Shown piece by piece: positions 27,453 to 36,828 of a stretch of 64,000 bases of DNA. The notes under the pieces are model-generated. The model was not told the DNA's origin, did not search any database, and worked only from the letters and a program-made list of their open reading frames with translations. The position numbers and the translations under genes are program-made. How positions within the stretch are numbered: position 1 is the first letter of the stretch; each line of letters starts with the position of its first letter. The stretch comes from Alteromonas sp. RKMC-009 (GTDB taxonomy: Bacteria; Pseudomonadota; Gammaproteobacteria; Enterobacterales; Alteromonadaceae): NCBI RefSeq assembly GCF_003584565.2, contig NZ_CP031010.1, positions 2,852,001 through 2,916,000 on the forward strand, given 5' to 3'.

Positions 27453-27980
27453 ATGATTAATGGTGTAAGCAACTCGCAAAATTATATTTACGGACTTCAA
27501 AGAAATGATGCGGTGTCTGTTAAATCCAATGACTCTCTGGAATCCTCAACAAGTTCAAATGTAAGAGAGCATGACAGTCGGGCAAATGCTCTGGCTTTCA
27601 TCGAATCTGCGTCACCGGAAGAGTTAGCAAAAAAAGTAGATTCGTTAAGTGGGGGAATGCCCACATTAGCTGCAATTAATTTACGAGAAATTTTAAATTC
27701 CGGGAACGAGGAAGATGTACTTGGCAGAATTAGGCGCTTGCAGGCCAGGTTTGAGGATGAATCAAAGTCAGTCTTCGCGCTCCAGCAGAATATAATTAAC
27801 GAAGGCAGAGCTTCAGGTAAAACGGACAAAGATATTTTACTCGACATCGTTAAAATGAAAGATGAGCAGTCTGACCTTTATAAAATGGGGACCAGGTGGG
27901 GCGATAAAGGGTTAAGCGCCCCAGAAAATTATCAGAAACTAGTAAGCCTGACTCCCGATTATGTGAATACGTACGCATAG
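27453..27980 (+). CDS. Hypothetical protein (175 aa)
   Basis: The ATG at 27453 has AAGGA ten bases upstream; a GTG 18 bases earlier lacks one. The product is hydrophilic. The first 50 residues are Ser/Asn-rich and probably disordered, and the rest is helical with FIESASPEELAKKVDSLSGG and LGRIRRLQARFEDESKSV. It has no signal peptide. I do not recognise it. Base composition is more AT-rich than in the surrounding catabolic genes, consistent with an acquired islet. Confidence 0.6.
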   Translation: MINGVSNSQNYIYGLQRNDAVSVKSNDSLESSTSSNVREHDSRANALAFIESASPEELAKKVDSLSGGMPTLAAINLREILNSGNEEDVLGRIRRLQARFEDESKSVFALQQNIINEGRASGKTDKDILLDIVKMKDEQSDLYKMGTRWGDKGLSAPENYQKLVSLTPDYVNTYA

Positions 27981-28170
27981 CGTTTTTAAATTTCAGATAA
28001 CGAACGATACCAATTGCCTTTGATACTGACATGTCCTCGCATGTCCGCTACTCGCTCATTCCGGACTCCGGGCTTTAACTAGCCAGTCCACTTATTGAGC
28101 AATAAAATAATCTAAAGCACCCCAAAACCATTTTTACCCCGACAATATTGATCAAATTCCAAACACCTGC

Positions 28171-28192
28171 TATTTTTACCCTGGTAAAAATA
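28171..28192. promoter_or_regulatory. Perfect palindromic operator upstream of the DUF2239 gene
   Basis: Ten-base arms TATTTTTACC and GGTAAAAATA are separated by CT. The element ends 14 bases before the GTG start. A half-site TTTTTACC occurs about 40 bases upstream (28131-28138). The placement suggests repression of the DUF2239/MATE operon. Confidence 0.6.
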
Positions 28193-28206
28193 AAGGGTAC
28201 AAATCT

Positions 28207-28782
28207 GTGGGTGACATCTACATCACAATCCATAACAAAACTCTCATCGCGCAGGGTGAATTGCCGGCGGTTATTCGTGAAACAGTGAAACAGTTTCCCG
28301 ACGCTGAGCCTTACTTATTTAAGTTAGATGACGGTAAACGCACTGATATCGACTGGCGGGGCGATGCTGAAGAGGTTATCAGCCGTTTGCCTGCTTCACT
28401 GATGCCGCAGGTTAAAAAGCGGGGACGCCCTAAGCTTGGCGTGAAATCAAAAGAAGTGACGCTGTTACCTGAACACTGGGAGTGGCTGTCGTTACAGCGT
28501 GGCGGCGCATCGACGACGTTACGCAAGCTTATCGACGCAGCCATGGCTCAGATGAAACCTGAGCAGGCACGTCGCATTAAGCAGGATCAGCTCTACAATA
28601 TGATGCGGGTATTTGAAGATGAAGCCGGTTTTGAAGCGGCTTCAAGAGCACTGTACCGGCTGGATAAAACAGCTTTCACGCAGGCAATAGCAAACTGGCC
28701 TCAGGCGCTGCAGGCAATATACAAGGACAAGTTCACAGGCTTGCATTCTACAGGTAAAGATACAAATGACGGAACAAACTAG
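28207..28782 (+). CDS. DUF2239 family protein, possible DNA-binding autoregulator
   Basis: 191 residues from a GTG start with AAGGG upstream. The conserved core is RGRPKLGVKSKEVTLLPEHWEWL followed by GGASTTLRKLIDAA (about residues 75-115), the signature of DUF2239. The core has the strand-then-two-helices order of ribbon-helix-helix proteins (a basic strand VTLL, then two helices), so DNA binding is plausible though unproven. Its last 17 bases overlap the MATE gene start, which couples the two. With the palindrome 14 bases upstream, it is a candidate repressor of its own operon. Confidence 0.82.
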   Translation: MGDIYITIHNKTLIAQGELPAVIRETVKQFPDAEPYLFKLDDGKRTDIDWRGDAEEVISRLPASLMPQVKKRGRPKLGVKSKEVTLLPEHWEWLSLQRGGASTTLRKLIDAAMAQMKPEQARRIKQDQLYNMMRVFEDEAGFEAASRALYRLDKTAFTQAIANWPQALQAIYKDKFTGLHSTGKDTNDGTN

Positions 28783-30172
28783 TTACAACCCGTATGTCAC
28801 CCCGCCCCTTACACGGGTATTTTTAAAAACTGCTCTGCCCATCATTCTGATGATGGTAGTAAGCGGCTCGCTGAACCTGGTAGACGCTTACTTTATTGGT
28901 GTATTTGTGGGGTCGGATGCGCTGGCAGCGGTCACGGCGATGTTTCCGTTATTTATGGTTCTGATTGCCCTGTCCACCTGGATTGCCAGCGGATTCGCCA
29001 GTGTAATGGCCCGCCTGCTGGGAGCAAACCGGTATGATGAAGCCCGTAATGCCTATGCGCAGGCACTTACGCTGGCACTGGTGATAAGTGTTCTGCTGAT
29101 GATCGTATTCAGCCTGTCAGGTCAGTCACTGGCGCTGGCCAGTAACAACGATAATCCAGCGCAGGCAGCTAGCAGCTTTACCTATATGGGCATCATTATG
29201 TATGGTGCTCCGTTATTTTTCTGGCTGGCCATCGCTTCAGACAGCTTGCGCAGTGAAGGTCACATCGGCTTTATCGCACTGGTTTCGCTGATAACAACGG
29301 TGGGTAACGGCGTGATGAATTACGTCTTCATTGTACTGTTGGAAATGGGTGTGGCAGGGTCTTCTTACGGCACGGTAGCCTCACAAATGATTGCGTTATG
29401 TGCTGTGTGGGCATTTCGCCGCAGCCATAAAAACCGCACCGGTCTGCCGCTGTTCGCCATCACAGGTGTACGTAACAGATGGCGTGAGTTTTTGTCTCTG
29501 GGCGCACCATCCAGTCTAACCTACGTAGGCGTGGCACTGACTTCCGGGGCTATTTTGTTTAGCCTGCAACAATGGCTGCCGGACAACTACGAAGTAACGG
29601 TAAGTGCTTATGGTGTGATCACACGGGTTCTGACCTTCGTGTACTTACCACTGCTGGGGCTTGGCCTCGCGATGCAGAGTATTGTGGGCAATAACGTGGG
29701 CGCGCAGCAATATCAGCGGTCTGACCGCAGCTTGTGCATCGCTGTCGGCGTTGCGCTGTTTTATGGCGTGGCCACCGAAGGGTTATTATGGTGGCTGCGG
29801 GCTGACTTTGGTCAGTTGTTTGTGGACGATCCCGCCGTCACGGATGAGATAGCCAGATTACTGCCTGTCGTCAGTCTAGCCTTATTCCTGACAGGCCCCT
29901 TAATGCTGATAAGCTTTTACTTTCAAAGTATTGGTGATGCCAGACGGGCGGGAATATTAACGATTGCAAAAACGTACCTGTTCGCCCTGCCGTTAATTTT
30001 TGTGTTGCCGCTTATGTGGGGAGAATGGGGAATCTGGTATGCAGGCCCGGCAGCTGAATTTCTCGGGCTGATGCTTACCGCAGGTATTTTGTATCACCGT
30101 GCACTTAAGGGCAATCACCGCTTTGGTTTGCTGTATGCTGAGCGTCAAGCTGAGCCACAAGCCGGAAAATAG
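28766..30172 (+). CDS. MATE-family multidrug efflux transporter
   Basis: 468 residues with about twelve hydrophobic helices. Seen: an N-terminal VSGSLNLVDAYFIGVFVGSDALAAV, the family's typical first repeat, followed by WIASGFASVMARLLGANR, and the matching second-repeat segment LGLGLAMQSIVGNNVGAQ. It exports cationic drugs or metabolites in exchange for Na+ or H+. The start overlaps the DUF2239 gene by 17 bases. TfoX follows 12 bases after its stop, so all three are probably one transcript. Confidence 0.92.
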   Translation: MTEQTSYNPYVTPPLTRVFLKTALPIILMMVVSGSLNLVDAYFIGVFVGSDALAAVTAMFPLFMVLIALSTWIASGFASVMARLLGANRYDEARNAYAQALTLALVISVLLMIVFSLSGQSLALASNNDNPAQAASSFTYMGIIMYGAPLFFWLAIASDSLRSEGHIGFIALVSLITTVGNGVMNYVFIVLLEMGVAGSSYGTVASQMIALCAVWAFRRSHKNRTGLPLFAITGVRNRWREFLSLGAPSSLTYVGVALTSGAILFSLQQWLPDNYEVTVSAYGVITRVLTFVYLPLLGLGLAMQSIVGNNVGAQQYQRSDRSLCIAVGVALFYGVATEGLLWWLRADFGQLFVDDPAVTDEIARLLPVVSLALFLTGPLMLISFYFQSIGDARRAGILTIAKTYLFALPLIFVLPLMWGEWGIWYAGPAAEFLGLMLTAGILYHRALKGNHRFGLLYAERQAEPQAGK

Positions 30173-30184
30173 AAACAGAACATT

Positions 30185-30514
30185 ATGACCTCAGAATTTA
30201 TTGATAGCCTGCATGATGTATTTTCAACGCTGCAACCGGTAACAACACGGCGGATGTTTGGCGGTACCGGCCTGTTTCACAGTGGCCTCATGTTTGCCAT
30301 CGTCATTGATGATTTGCTGTACCTGAAAGCGGATAAGGAGACCAGCCAGCAATTTATTCATGAAGGCTGTGAGCCGTTTACTTATAGCAGGCAAGGCAAA
30401 CAGGTTGCACTGCAATACTACAGTGCACCTGATTGTATTTATGATGATCCCGACGATGCCGCTCGGTGGGCACAGCTGGCCTTTTCCAGCGCCTTACGCA
30501 GCAGGCGGTCTTGA
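30185..30514 (+). CDS. TfoX/Sxy N-terminal-domain protein
   Basis: 109 residues, TfoX N-terminal domain only. Seen: TTRRMFGGTGLFHSGLMFAIVIDDLLYLK and the FTYSRQGKQVALQYYSAP strand pair, both typical. Full-length competence regulators add a C-terminal domain that is missing here, so a competence role is not assured. It follows the MATE gene by 12 bases. Its last 21 bases overlap the 3' end of the ABC ATPase gene on the other strand. Confidence 0.88.
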   Translation: MTSEFIDSLHDVFSTLQPVTTRRMFGGTGLFHSGLMFAIVIDDLLYLKADKETSQQFIHEGCEPFTYSRQGKQVALQYYSAPDCIYDDPDDAARWAQLAFSSALRSRRS

Positions 30515-32113
30515 GTCCAGCCAGCCCGGATCTAACGTGGGAACACTGGCCACCAGTTTCTTCGTGTAATCATGGGAAGGCGCTGTACTTACCGCCTCAC
30601 CGCTTGCGTACTCCACTGCATTACCTTTATAGAGAACCAGCACATCGTCACACAAAGTACGTACAGTAGGTATATCGTGGCTGATAAATACAATGGCAAT
30701 ATTCAACTTCGCCTGCAGATCTTTCAGCAGCTCTAAAATGGCTGCGGCAACAACAGTATCCAGCGCTGATGTCACCTCGTCACATAAAATAACCGACGGT
30801 TCCGCAGCCAGCGCGCGGGCCAGGTTAATACGTTGCTTTTGCCCGCCGGACAGCGCGCCGCATTTACGCTCAGCCAGTTCAGCGGGTAATTGCACCAGCG
30901 CTAGCAGCTCTGCCACACGGGCACGTTGTTGTTCCCCTTTCATGCCATGGAAGAAAGCTAATGGCCTGCCAATAATATCCCCCACTTTCTGCGCCGGATT
31001 CAGCGCAGTATCCGCATTCTGGAACACCATCTGCACACGCTGACACTCACTTTTGCTTCGGGATGAAACAGACGCAGGCAGCTCCTTTCCGTCCAGCAAC
31101 ATATAGCCTTTCGCTGCGGGAATTAAGCCTGCGATAACACGTGCGAACGTTGATTTTCCGGAACCGGACTCACCGATAATGCCTACGGTTTTGCCCTTCT
31201 CCACTTTAATAGATACGTCATGCAAAACAGGAATTTGCGGTAAATCTTCTGCGGTGATTTTACCGTAGCCAGCAACAATATTGCTGACCTCAAGGACTGT
31301 TTTTGCGGTTGGCCGGTTTAATCCGGACGCACCGTGAGACACCGCTGCCAGCAACTGACGGGTATAGGGCTCTGCTGCGTGATTTAAGATTTCAGTGGTG
31401 GTGTTGTGCTCGACCATTTTGCCGTGTTGGAGAACGAGGATCTGATCGGCCATCTGGGCAACCACAGCCAAATCATGGGATACATACACAGCCGTGGTAT
31501 TCCTGGCTTTCACCGCGGCTTTAAACGCTTTGAGCACATCCACCTGAGTGGTGACATCCAGTGCAGTAGTCGGCTCGTCAAAGATAACCAGTTCAGGATC
31601 ACAGATAAGGGCCATCGCTGCCATCAACCGTTGCAACTGACCACCGGATACCTCGTGGGGATAACGGTTCCCGATGGTATCGTAATGAGGCAACGACAAC
31701 TGCCTGAACAGCTCTGTGGCTTTTTTCTGTGCGTCAGCCCGGCTCATGGCGCCGTGAATTAATGCCCCTTCAATCACCTGCTCCATGATTTTCCGGGAGG
31801 GATTAAACGCTGCTGCCGCACTTTGTGCAACATATGCCACTTTCCGGCCCCGCAATGACGCCAGCATAGTATCGCTCAGCCCGAGCATACTCTGCCCGCC
31901 CACCGCGACTTCACCACCGGTGATATAGCAGCCCGGCCGGGCATAGCCCAGTAACGACATGGCGATGGTTGTTTTGCCCGAGCCGGATTCACCGATAAGG
32001 GCCAGCACTTCTCCGCGCTCTAGGGTAAAGCTGACATCTTTTACGATTACTTTTTTGCTGTCGCCCTTCCCCGCGGAGACTTCGAGTTTATTAACCGAAA
32101 CATGAGATGACAT
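30494..32113 (-). CDS. Fused dipeptide-type ABC ATPase (DppD-DppF in one chain)
   Basis: 539 residues from the ATG at 32113 (GGAG upstream); the longer frame to 32149 overlaps the permease. Two complete nucleotide-binding domains are seen. First: GESGSGKTT near 44, SGGQLQRL and LVIFDEPTTALD. Second: GESGSGKSTF near 316, LSGGQKQRI and VILCDEVTSALD. Two halves in one chain replace the separate DppD and DppF proteins. It energises the importer encoded by the next two permease genes and the Tat-exported binding protein. Confidence 0.92.
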   Translation of the reverse strand: MSSHVSVNKLEVSAGKGDSKKVIVKDVSFTLERGEVLALIGESGSGKTTIAMSLLGYARPGCYITGGEVAVGGQSMLGLSDTMLASLRGRKVAYVAQSAAAAFNPSRKIMEQVIEGALIHGAMSRADAQKKATELFRQLSLPHYDTIGNRYPHEVSGGQLQRLMAAMALICDPELVIFDEPTTALDVTTQVDVLKAFKAAVKARNTTAVYVSHDLAVVAQMADQILVLQHGKMVEHNTTTEILNHAAEPYTRQLLAAVSHGASGLNRPTAKTVLEVSNIVAGYGKITAEDLPQIPVLHDVSIKVEKGKTVGIIGESGSGKSTFARVIAGLIPAAKGYMLLDGKELPASVSSRSKSECQRVQMVFQNADTALNPAQKVGDIIGRPLAFFHGMKGEQQRARVAELLALVQLPAELAERKCGALSGGQKQRINLARALAAEPSVILCDEVTSALDTVVAAAILELLKDLQAKLNIAIVFISHDIPTVRTLCDDVLVLYKGNAVEYASGEAVSTAPSHDYTKKLVASVPTLDPGWLDSRPPAA

Positions 32114-32114
32114 A

Positions 32115-32942
32115 TTATTTATCTCCTGCGGAATAGGTGGCGCTGCCACGGAAACTGTCGATAAACAGATTCACTGCAATAGTAATGGTCGCGATGGCTA
32201 GCGCAGGAACGATGACTGCCGGCGCACCCTCTGCCAGTCCGGAAATGTTCTCTCTGACCAGCGAACCCAAATCGGCTTCGGGCGGTTGTACGCCCAGCCC
32301 CAGAAAACTCAGGCTACTCAGCAGCAGCACGACGAACACAAAGCGCAGACCAAAATCAGCCAGCATGGGGTGCACAATGTTGGGCAAAATTTCTTTTACC
32401 GCGAGATAAAGCTTACCCTCACCCCGTGTTCTGGCAACCGTAACAAAATCCATATTGGCAACATTAACTGCTAACGCTCTGGCAATACGAAACGCGCCCG
32501 GCATATAACTCACTGCAGTGATGGCTAATAAAATAGGGATTGATGAGCCGAACGCAGCAATCATCACCAGAGCAAAAATCTTACTTGGAATGGAAATAAG
32601 TGCATCCATAAAACGGCTTATCAGCTCATCGACACGTTGATGACTGACAGATGCGTACAGCGCAATGAGCGTGCCTGCAGAACATGCCAGTGCAGCAGCG
32701 AGTAGCGGAATAAAAACGGTAAAACGTGCACCGTCCATCAAACGGCTGAGCACATCACGTCCGATGTAATCAGTGCCTAACAGGTATTCACCGCCAATGG
32801 GTTCAAATACGTCCCAGGCTACAATTTCTTTTGCACTGTGTGGCGAGAGTAAAGGACCAAATACGGCAATAAATATCCAGAAACTCACAATGGCTGCGCC
32901 AATTTTACCCGATAACGGGAGATTCTTTATCGTTGAGAGCAT
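32115..32942 (-). CDS. ABC transporter permease, DppC/OppC type
   Basis: 275 residues with six hydrophobic helices. Seen: the N-terminal ...GPLLSPHSAKEI segment and HPLLGTDYIGRDVLSRL-like motif (here YLLGTDYIGRDVLSRLMDG), typical of DppC, and the EAA coupling loop ALAVNVANMDFVTVARTRGEG. The stop lies two bases from the ATPase start. The gene begins three bases after the DppB-like stop. Confidence 0.92.
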   Translation of the reverse strand: MLSTIKNLPLSGKIGAAIVSFWIFIAVFGPLLSPHSAKEIVAWDVFEPIGGEYLLGTDYIGRDVLSRLMDGARFTVFIPLLAAALACSAGTLIALYASVSHQRVDELISRFMDALISIPSKIFALVMIAAFGSSIPILLAITAVSYMPGAFRIARALAVNVANMDFVTVARTRGEGKLYLAVKEILPNIVHPMLADFGLRFVFVVLLLSSLSFLGLGVQPPEADLGSLVRENISGLAEGAPAVIVPALAIATITIAVNLFIDSFRGSATYSAGDK

Positions 32943-32945
32943 GGC

Positions 32946-33902
32946 TCAGCCTCCTTTACGCAGTTTGGGGTTTGCCACAATGGCGGCCAGGTCAGCAATC
33001 AACACCAGCAACAGATACCCGAGACAAAACAACATGGCACAAGCCTGAAGCAATGGCATATCCCGGTTTGTAACCGCATCAACCATCAGGCTGGCCAGCC
33101 CCGGATAGTTAAAGATCACTTCAACAATCACCACGCCGCCCAGCAAATAGGACAAACTGAGGGCAACCGCATTAACAATCGGGCCAATAGCGTTAGGAAG
33201 TGCATGACGCAGCACAGCGCGGGAAAGCGTGGAACCTTTAAGCAGAGCCATCTCAACGTAGGGCTGAGACAACTGTTCAACGACTGCCGCACGGGTTAAA
33301 CGGGCCATCTGCGCAGACAGTACGATACACAAGGTTAATACCGGCATCGCAAAGGCACGGAAATAGTCGTATACGCCGGCATCACCGGCTATATAAGACA
33401 GTGACGGTAACCAGTTAAGCTCGACTGCAAAAATCAGAACGAATATCGTTGCCAGCAGAAATTCAGGAACCGCGACCATAGACAACGTGAAAAGATTTAT
33501 TGCACGGTCAACCCGGGAGCCGCTGTACATTGCCGCTGATATACCAAGGATCATGGCAAAAGGGACGGCAACGACTGTGGTAAACGCCGCAAGCAACAGA
33601 GACTTAGATAGCCGCTCCTTAATCAGAGAAGAAACAGGTTGCGCATTCGCCAGAGAGACACCGGCATCACCCTGAACAAGCCCCCATAACCACTTGCCAT
33701 AGCGGGTTAAAGGCGGATCGTTCAACCCGTAAGCCTCCCGAAGTTCAGCGACAGCCTCAGGCGTGGCGCTCTGCCCCAGCATTTCCTGTGCAGCGTCACC
33801 GGGAAGCAGATTTGAAATACTGAAGACCACAGCAGATACCAGTAGCAGTGTTATTACTGCTGTGCCTAATCGTTTTATAATTATTGGTATTAAAATGTTC
33901 AC
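32946..33902 (-). CDS. ABC transporter permease, DppB/OppB type
   Basis: 318 residues from a GTG at 33902 with GGGAG eight bases upstream. The frame stays open a further 37 codons, into the end of the binding-protein gene, and I reject that part. Seen: the classical IKRLGTAVITLLLVSAVVFSI start, LLPGDAAQEMLG and LREAYGLNDP, with the coupling loop VVEQLSQPYVEMALLKGST. It pairs with the DppC-like subunit. Confidence 0.92.
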   Translation of the reverse strand: MNILIPIIIKRLGTAVITLLLVSAVVFSISNLLPGDAAQEMLGQSATPEAVAELREAYGLNDPPLTRYGKWLWGLVQGDAGVSLANAQPVSSLIKERLSKSLLLAAFTTVVAVPFAMILGISAAMYSGSRVDRAINLFTLSMVAVPEFLLATIFVLIFAVELNWLPSLSYIAGDAGVYDYFRAFAMPVLTLCIVLSAQMARLTRAAVVEQLSQPYVEMALLKGSTLSRAVLRHALPNAIGPIVNAVALSLSYLLGGVVIVEVIFNYPGLASLMVDAVTNRDMPLLQACAMLFCLGYLLLVLIADLAAIVANPKLRKGG

Positions 33903-33915
33903 CGTGATACTCCCG

Positions 33916-35511
33916 TCAGGCGTCCAGCCAGATATGCTCGGCAAAGGTGTACCCCATAAACCCGCCGGTAGGGATGGGATAAAAGCCTTTGATCCGCTTG
34001 TCGTATCCGTCAATGATGTTAATGAAGACCGGAATACTCACGCCACAATGCTCACTGATAAGCGCCTGCATATCGCCATACATTTGTTTGCGCTTAACTT
34101 CGTCCCCCTCGCCTCTTGCAGCCAGTAAAAGCTGGTCGAATTGCGCGTTCTTCCATCCTGATTCATTCCACGGAGCATCAGACTTATAAAACAATGTGAA
34201 CAGTTCATCCAGCGACGGCCTCGGATTGATATTGCCGAAGCCCATAGGGTGTTTCATCCAGTGATTTGACCAGTAACCATCTGCCGGCACACGGTTAATC
34301 CCAAAATGGTAATCGCATTCAATACCGGACAATTGCAGAAGTGCGGCCATATCTACAGAACCTTCTGCAGCAGGACTGGCAAAGACAGGAAAACGCGCTC
34401 CGCTCATACCGGCTTTTTTCAGATGATACTTTGCACGATCAATATCGTAGGGCCGTTGAGGCAAATCTGCGTTGTAATATTTGTGCGAAGGCGGAACAGG
34501 ATGATCGTTTGCAATGGTGGCATATCCCCGGAACAACGCCCGTTGCACCAGAGGCCGGTTCATCATGTACTTCACTGCCAGAACAAAGTCCGGATTATTT
34601 GTAGGATAAGCATCCTGGCGCATAATGAGATTTGTGTACAGACCAGATTCAGTCTGCATGATGTCGCAGGTGCCGGATGCTTTGATCCGTTTGGTTGAAC
34701 GCGGATTAAGGGCAATGCTCATTTGTACATCACCTGATAATAACGCATTCACACGGGACGATTCGTCTGCAATTCCTACCAGTTCAATTTCATCCAGATA
34801 AGGCTTGCCGGGTTTCCAGAAATTGCGGTTCTTTTCTCCCACAGTACGTGTGCCCGGAAAGAACTCTTTAAGCTTGTAAGGACCTGTGCCATTTGCTTCC
34901 CGGCTGAAGTCTGTGGTGCCATTTGCAACAATACAGAAATTTGATGATGCCAGAATGACCGGTAAATCGGCATTAGGCGACTTAAGAGTCAGCGACAGTG
35001 TAAGCCTGCCTGTCGCTTTGACAGAGTCAAATTGCTGAGCAATTGCCGCGGCTCTGGACGTCACTGCCGGGTCTTTATGACGCCGTAATGAATACACTAC
35101 ATCGTCTGATGTCAGTGACTTACCGTTATGGAAAGTAACACCATCACGCAAGGTGATAAACCAGTGCTGCTGGTCCTCACTCTCCATCTTTTCAGCCAGC
35201 GCGAGATCCGTTCCCAGGTCGCGGTTAAACTGCGTCAATCCGCTGTAAAGCATATAAATTCTGGCGTAGTCGGTCCCCAACGAGGCTTTTGCAGGATCTA
35301 AGGTATCTTTTGTGGAAATAGACATACCGGCCACACGGATCCGGCCGCCATAAACGGGCTTATCCGTTGCCGGGGTTCCGGCCATAGCAGCCAGAACATG
35401 CTGAGGTAAGATCAACCCGCTGGCCGCAGCAATACCCGCAGCGCCCAGCCCTTTTAATAATTTTCTTCTGTCGTGTTGCGACACAGAATGCAGAGAACGT
35501 CGTTCTTTCAT
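33916..35511 (-). CDS. ABC transporter periplasmic substrate-binding protein (family 5), Tat-exported
   Basis: 531 residues. The N-terminus contains a twin-arginine motif (DRRKLLKGLG, Arg 15-16) followed by a hydrophobic stretch and ILPQHVLAA cleavage region, so it is exported folded. The body shows the family-5 pattern: DTLDPAKASLGTDYARIYML, ITLRDGVTFHNGKSLTSDDVVYSL and GTGPYKL. Such proteins bind peptides, opines, or amines. AAGGTG precedes the ATG. It heads a transport operon followed by the two permeases and the fused ATPase. Confidence 0.92.
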   Translation of the reverse strand: MKERRSLHSVSQHDRRKLLKGLGAAGIAAASGLILPQHVLAAMAGTPATDKPVYGGRIRVAGMSISTKDTLDPAKASLGTDYARIYMLYSGLTQFNRDLGTDLALAEKMESEDQQHWFITLRDGVTFHNGKSLTSDDVVYSLRRHKDPAVTSRAAAIAQQFDSVKATGRLTLSLTLKSPNADLPVILASSNFCIVANGTTDFSREANGTGPYKLKEFFPGTRTVGEKNRNFWKPGKPYLDEIELVGIADESSRVNALLSGDVQMSIALNPRSTKRIKASGTCDIMQTESGLYTNLIMRQDAYPTNNPDFVLAVKYMMNRPLVQRALFRGYATIANDHPVPPSHKYYNADLPQRPYDIDRAKYHLKKAGMSGARFPVFASPAAEGSVDMAALLQLSGIECDYHFGINRVPADGYWSNHWMKHPMGFGNINPRPSLDELFTLFYKSDAPWNESGWKNAQFDQLLLAARGEGDEVKRKQMYGDMQALISEHCGVSIPVFINIIDGYDKRIKGFYPIPTGGFMGYTFAEHIWLDA

Positions 35512-35550
35512 GTTGTAACACCTTCCGTCATGACACGTAACGTTCTACGC

Positions 35551-36825
35551 TTAATGAAGTTTATCCTGAAGCTGGTAATACAAGCCGACAAAAGGCAAAA
35601 ACCAGGGCTTTCCAAAATGCAGTGGCACCGCTGGCCAGTCGTTGGAAATCCAGGGACAGTGCGAGGGTTTGCCCTCTATTAAATCCGCCATGGTTTCACC
35701 CATGTGCACAGCCATCTGAACGCCATGACCGCTGTAACCCATGGCATAAAAAAGGCCATCGTGCTGTCCGACTTTCGGTAAGCGGTCTGCGCTCATGTCC
35801 ACCGTTCCGCCCCAGCAATAATCAATTTTTGTGCTGGCAAGCTGCGGGAACATGTCATCCAGAGACTGACGCAATATCACGCCGCTTTTGGCATCTGATT
35901 TAGGGTTAGATACGGCAAATCTGGCGCGGCCACCGAACAGCAAACGCTGATCCGGCGTTAAACGGAAATAATTACCGATATTTTTGCTGGTCACGTAGGA
36001 ACGGTTGCCGGGGAACAATTCAGCCACCGTTTCGTCTGACAACGGTGCAGTGGCAACAGCAAAACTGCCCACCGGCACAATACGGCGGCGAAACCAGCTA
36101 AACGGACCGGGGCCACTGCCGCCGGTGGCAACCACAACCTGCTTTGCCTGTAGTGTTTGCACCGGCGTAGTCACCTGCCATGACTGATTATTCAGCTTGC
36201 GGACCTGCGTGACTGGCTGATGCTGAAACAGCATGGCGCCTGCCTGCACACAAGCCTGAGCAAGGCCCATGACCAGTTTACCCACATGCAGTTGCACACC
36301 ATTGGGTGTCAGCAACCCGCCGTAAAACGAACCGGAACCGATTTCTTTTTCAAGTGCGGATTTATCGAGTAATTTCGCATCAGGATCCACTGACTGGATC
36401 AGCGCAGCATGTGTTTTTTCCAGCTTTTCCATGTGTTCAGGTTTAGCTGCCAGTTTGATTTTTCCGGCCACTCTGAAATCACAGGCAATCTGATGTTCCT
36501 GCACAATGCGGGTAACAGATCCAACAGCATCATTATAAAACGTATAGAACGCGCGGGCTTTTTCTTCGCCGTATGTTGCGACAAGCCCGGCATAATCCTG
36601 CGCCGTACCGTTATTACACTGCCCGCCATTACGGCCGGACGCTTCTGAACCGATAGTCCCGGCTTCAACCAGAGCTACTGTTGCGCCCCGCTTTGCTAAA
36701 GCCAGCGCGGTGGACAAGCCGGTAAAGCCGCCGCCAATCACCACGGTATCCACTGTGGCATTGGCCGGACTTTCCGGGAGTGAAAGCGTGGGTGCTGTAT
36801 CTAACCAGTACGACGTATTTTTCAT
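35551..36825 (-). CDS. FAD-dependent oxidoreductase, PuuB-like (gamma-glutamylputrescine oxidase family)
   Basis: 424 residues. Seen: VVIGGGFTGLSTALALAKRGA (residues about 30-50), EAGTIGSEASGRNGGQ, the invariant FAD region of DAO-fold oxidases, and YAMGYSGHGVQMAVHMG near the C-terminus. The N-terminus SYWLDTAPTL is typical of PuuB/ordL proteins, which oxidise N-substituted amines such as gamma-glutamylputrescine. Its ATG is three bases from the stop of the HAD gene upstream, so they are coupled. It precedes the ABC importer genes on the same strand. Confidence 0.88.
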   Translation of the reverse strand: MKNTSYWLDTAPTLSLPESPANATVDTVVIGGGFTGLSTALALAKRGATVALVEAGTIGSEASGRNGGQCNNGTAQDYAGLVATYGEEKARAFYTFYNDAVGSVTRIVQEHQIACDFRVAGKIKLAAKPEHMEKLEKTHAALIQSVDPDAKLLDKSALEKEIGSGSFYGGLLTPNGVQLHVGKLVMGLAQACVQAGAMLFQHQPVTQVRKLNNQSWQVTTPVQTLQAKQVVVATGGSGPGPFSWFRRRIVPVGSFAVATAPLSDETVAELFPGNRSYVTSKNIGNYFRLTPDQRLLFGGRARFAVSNPKSDAKSGVILRQSLDDMFPQLASTKIDYCWGGTVDMSADRLPKVGQHDGLFYAMGYSGHGVQMAVHMGETMADLIEGKPSHCPWISNDWPAVPLHFGKPWFLPFVGLYYQLQDKLH

Positions 36826-36828
36826 ATT

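Noticed and set aside
26452..28206. tRNA gene as an integration site for the short recombinase
   Set aside because: Read for acceptor-stem and TPsiC-like sequence on both strands and none was found.
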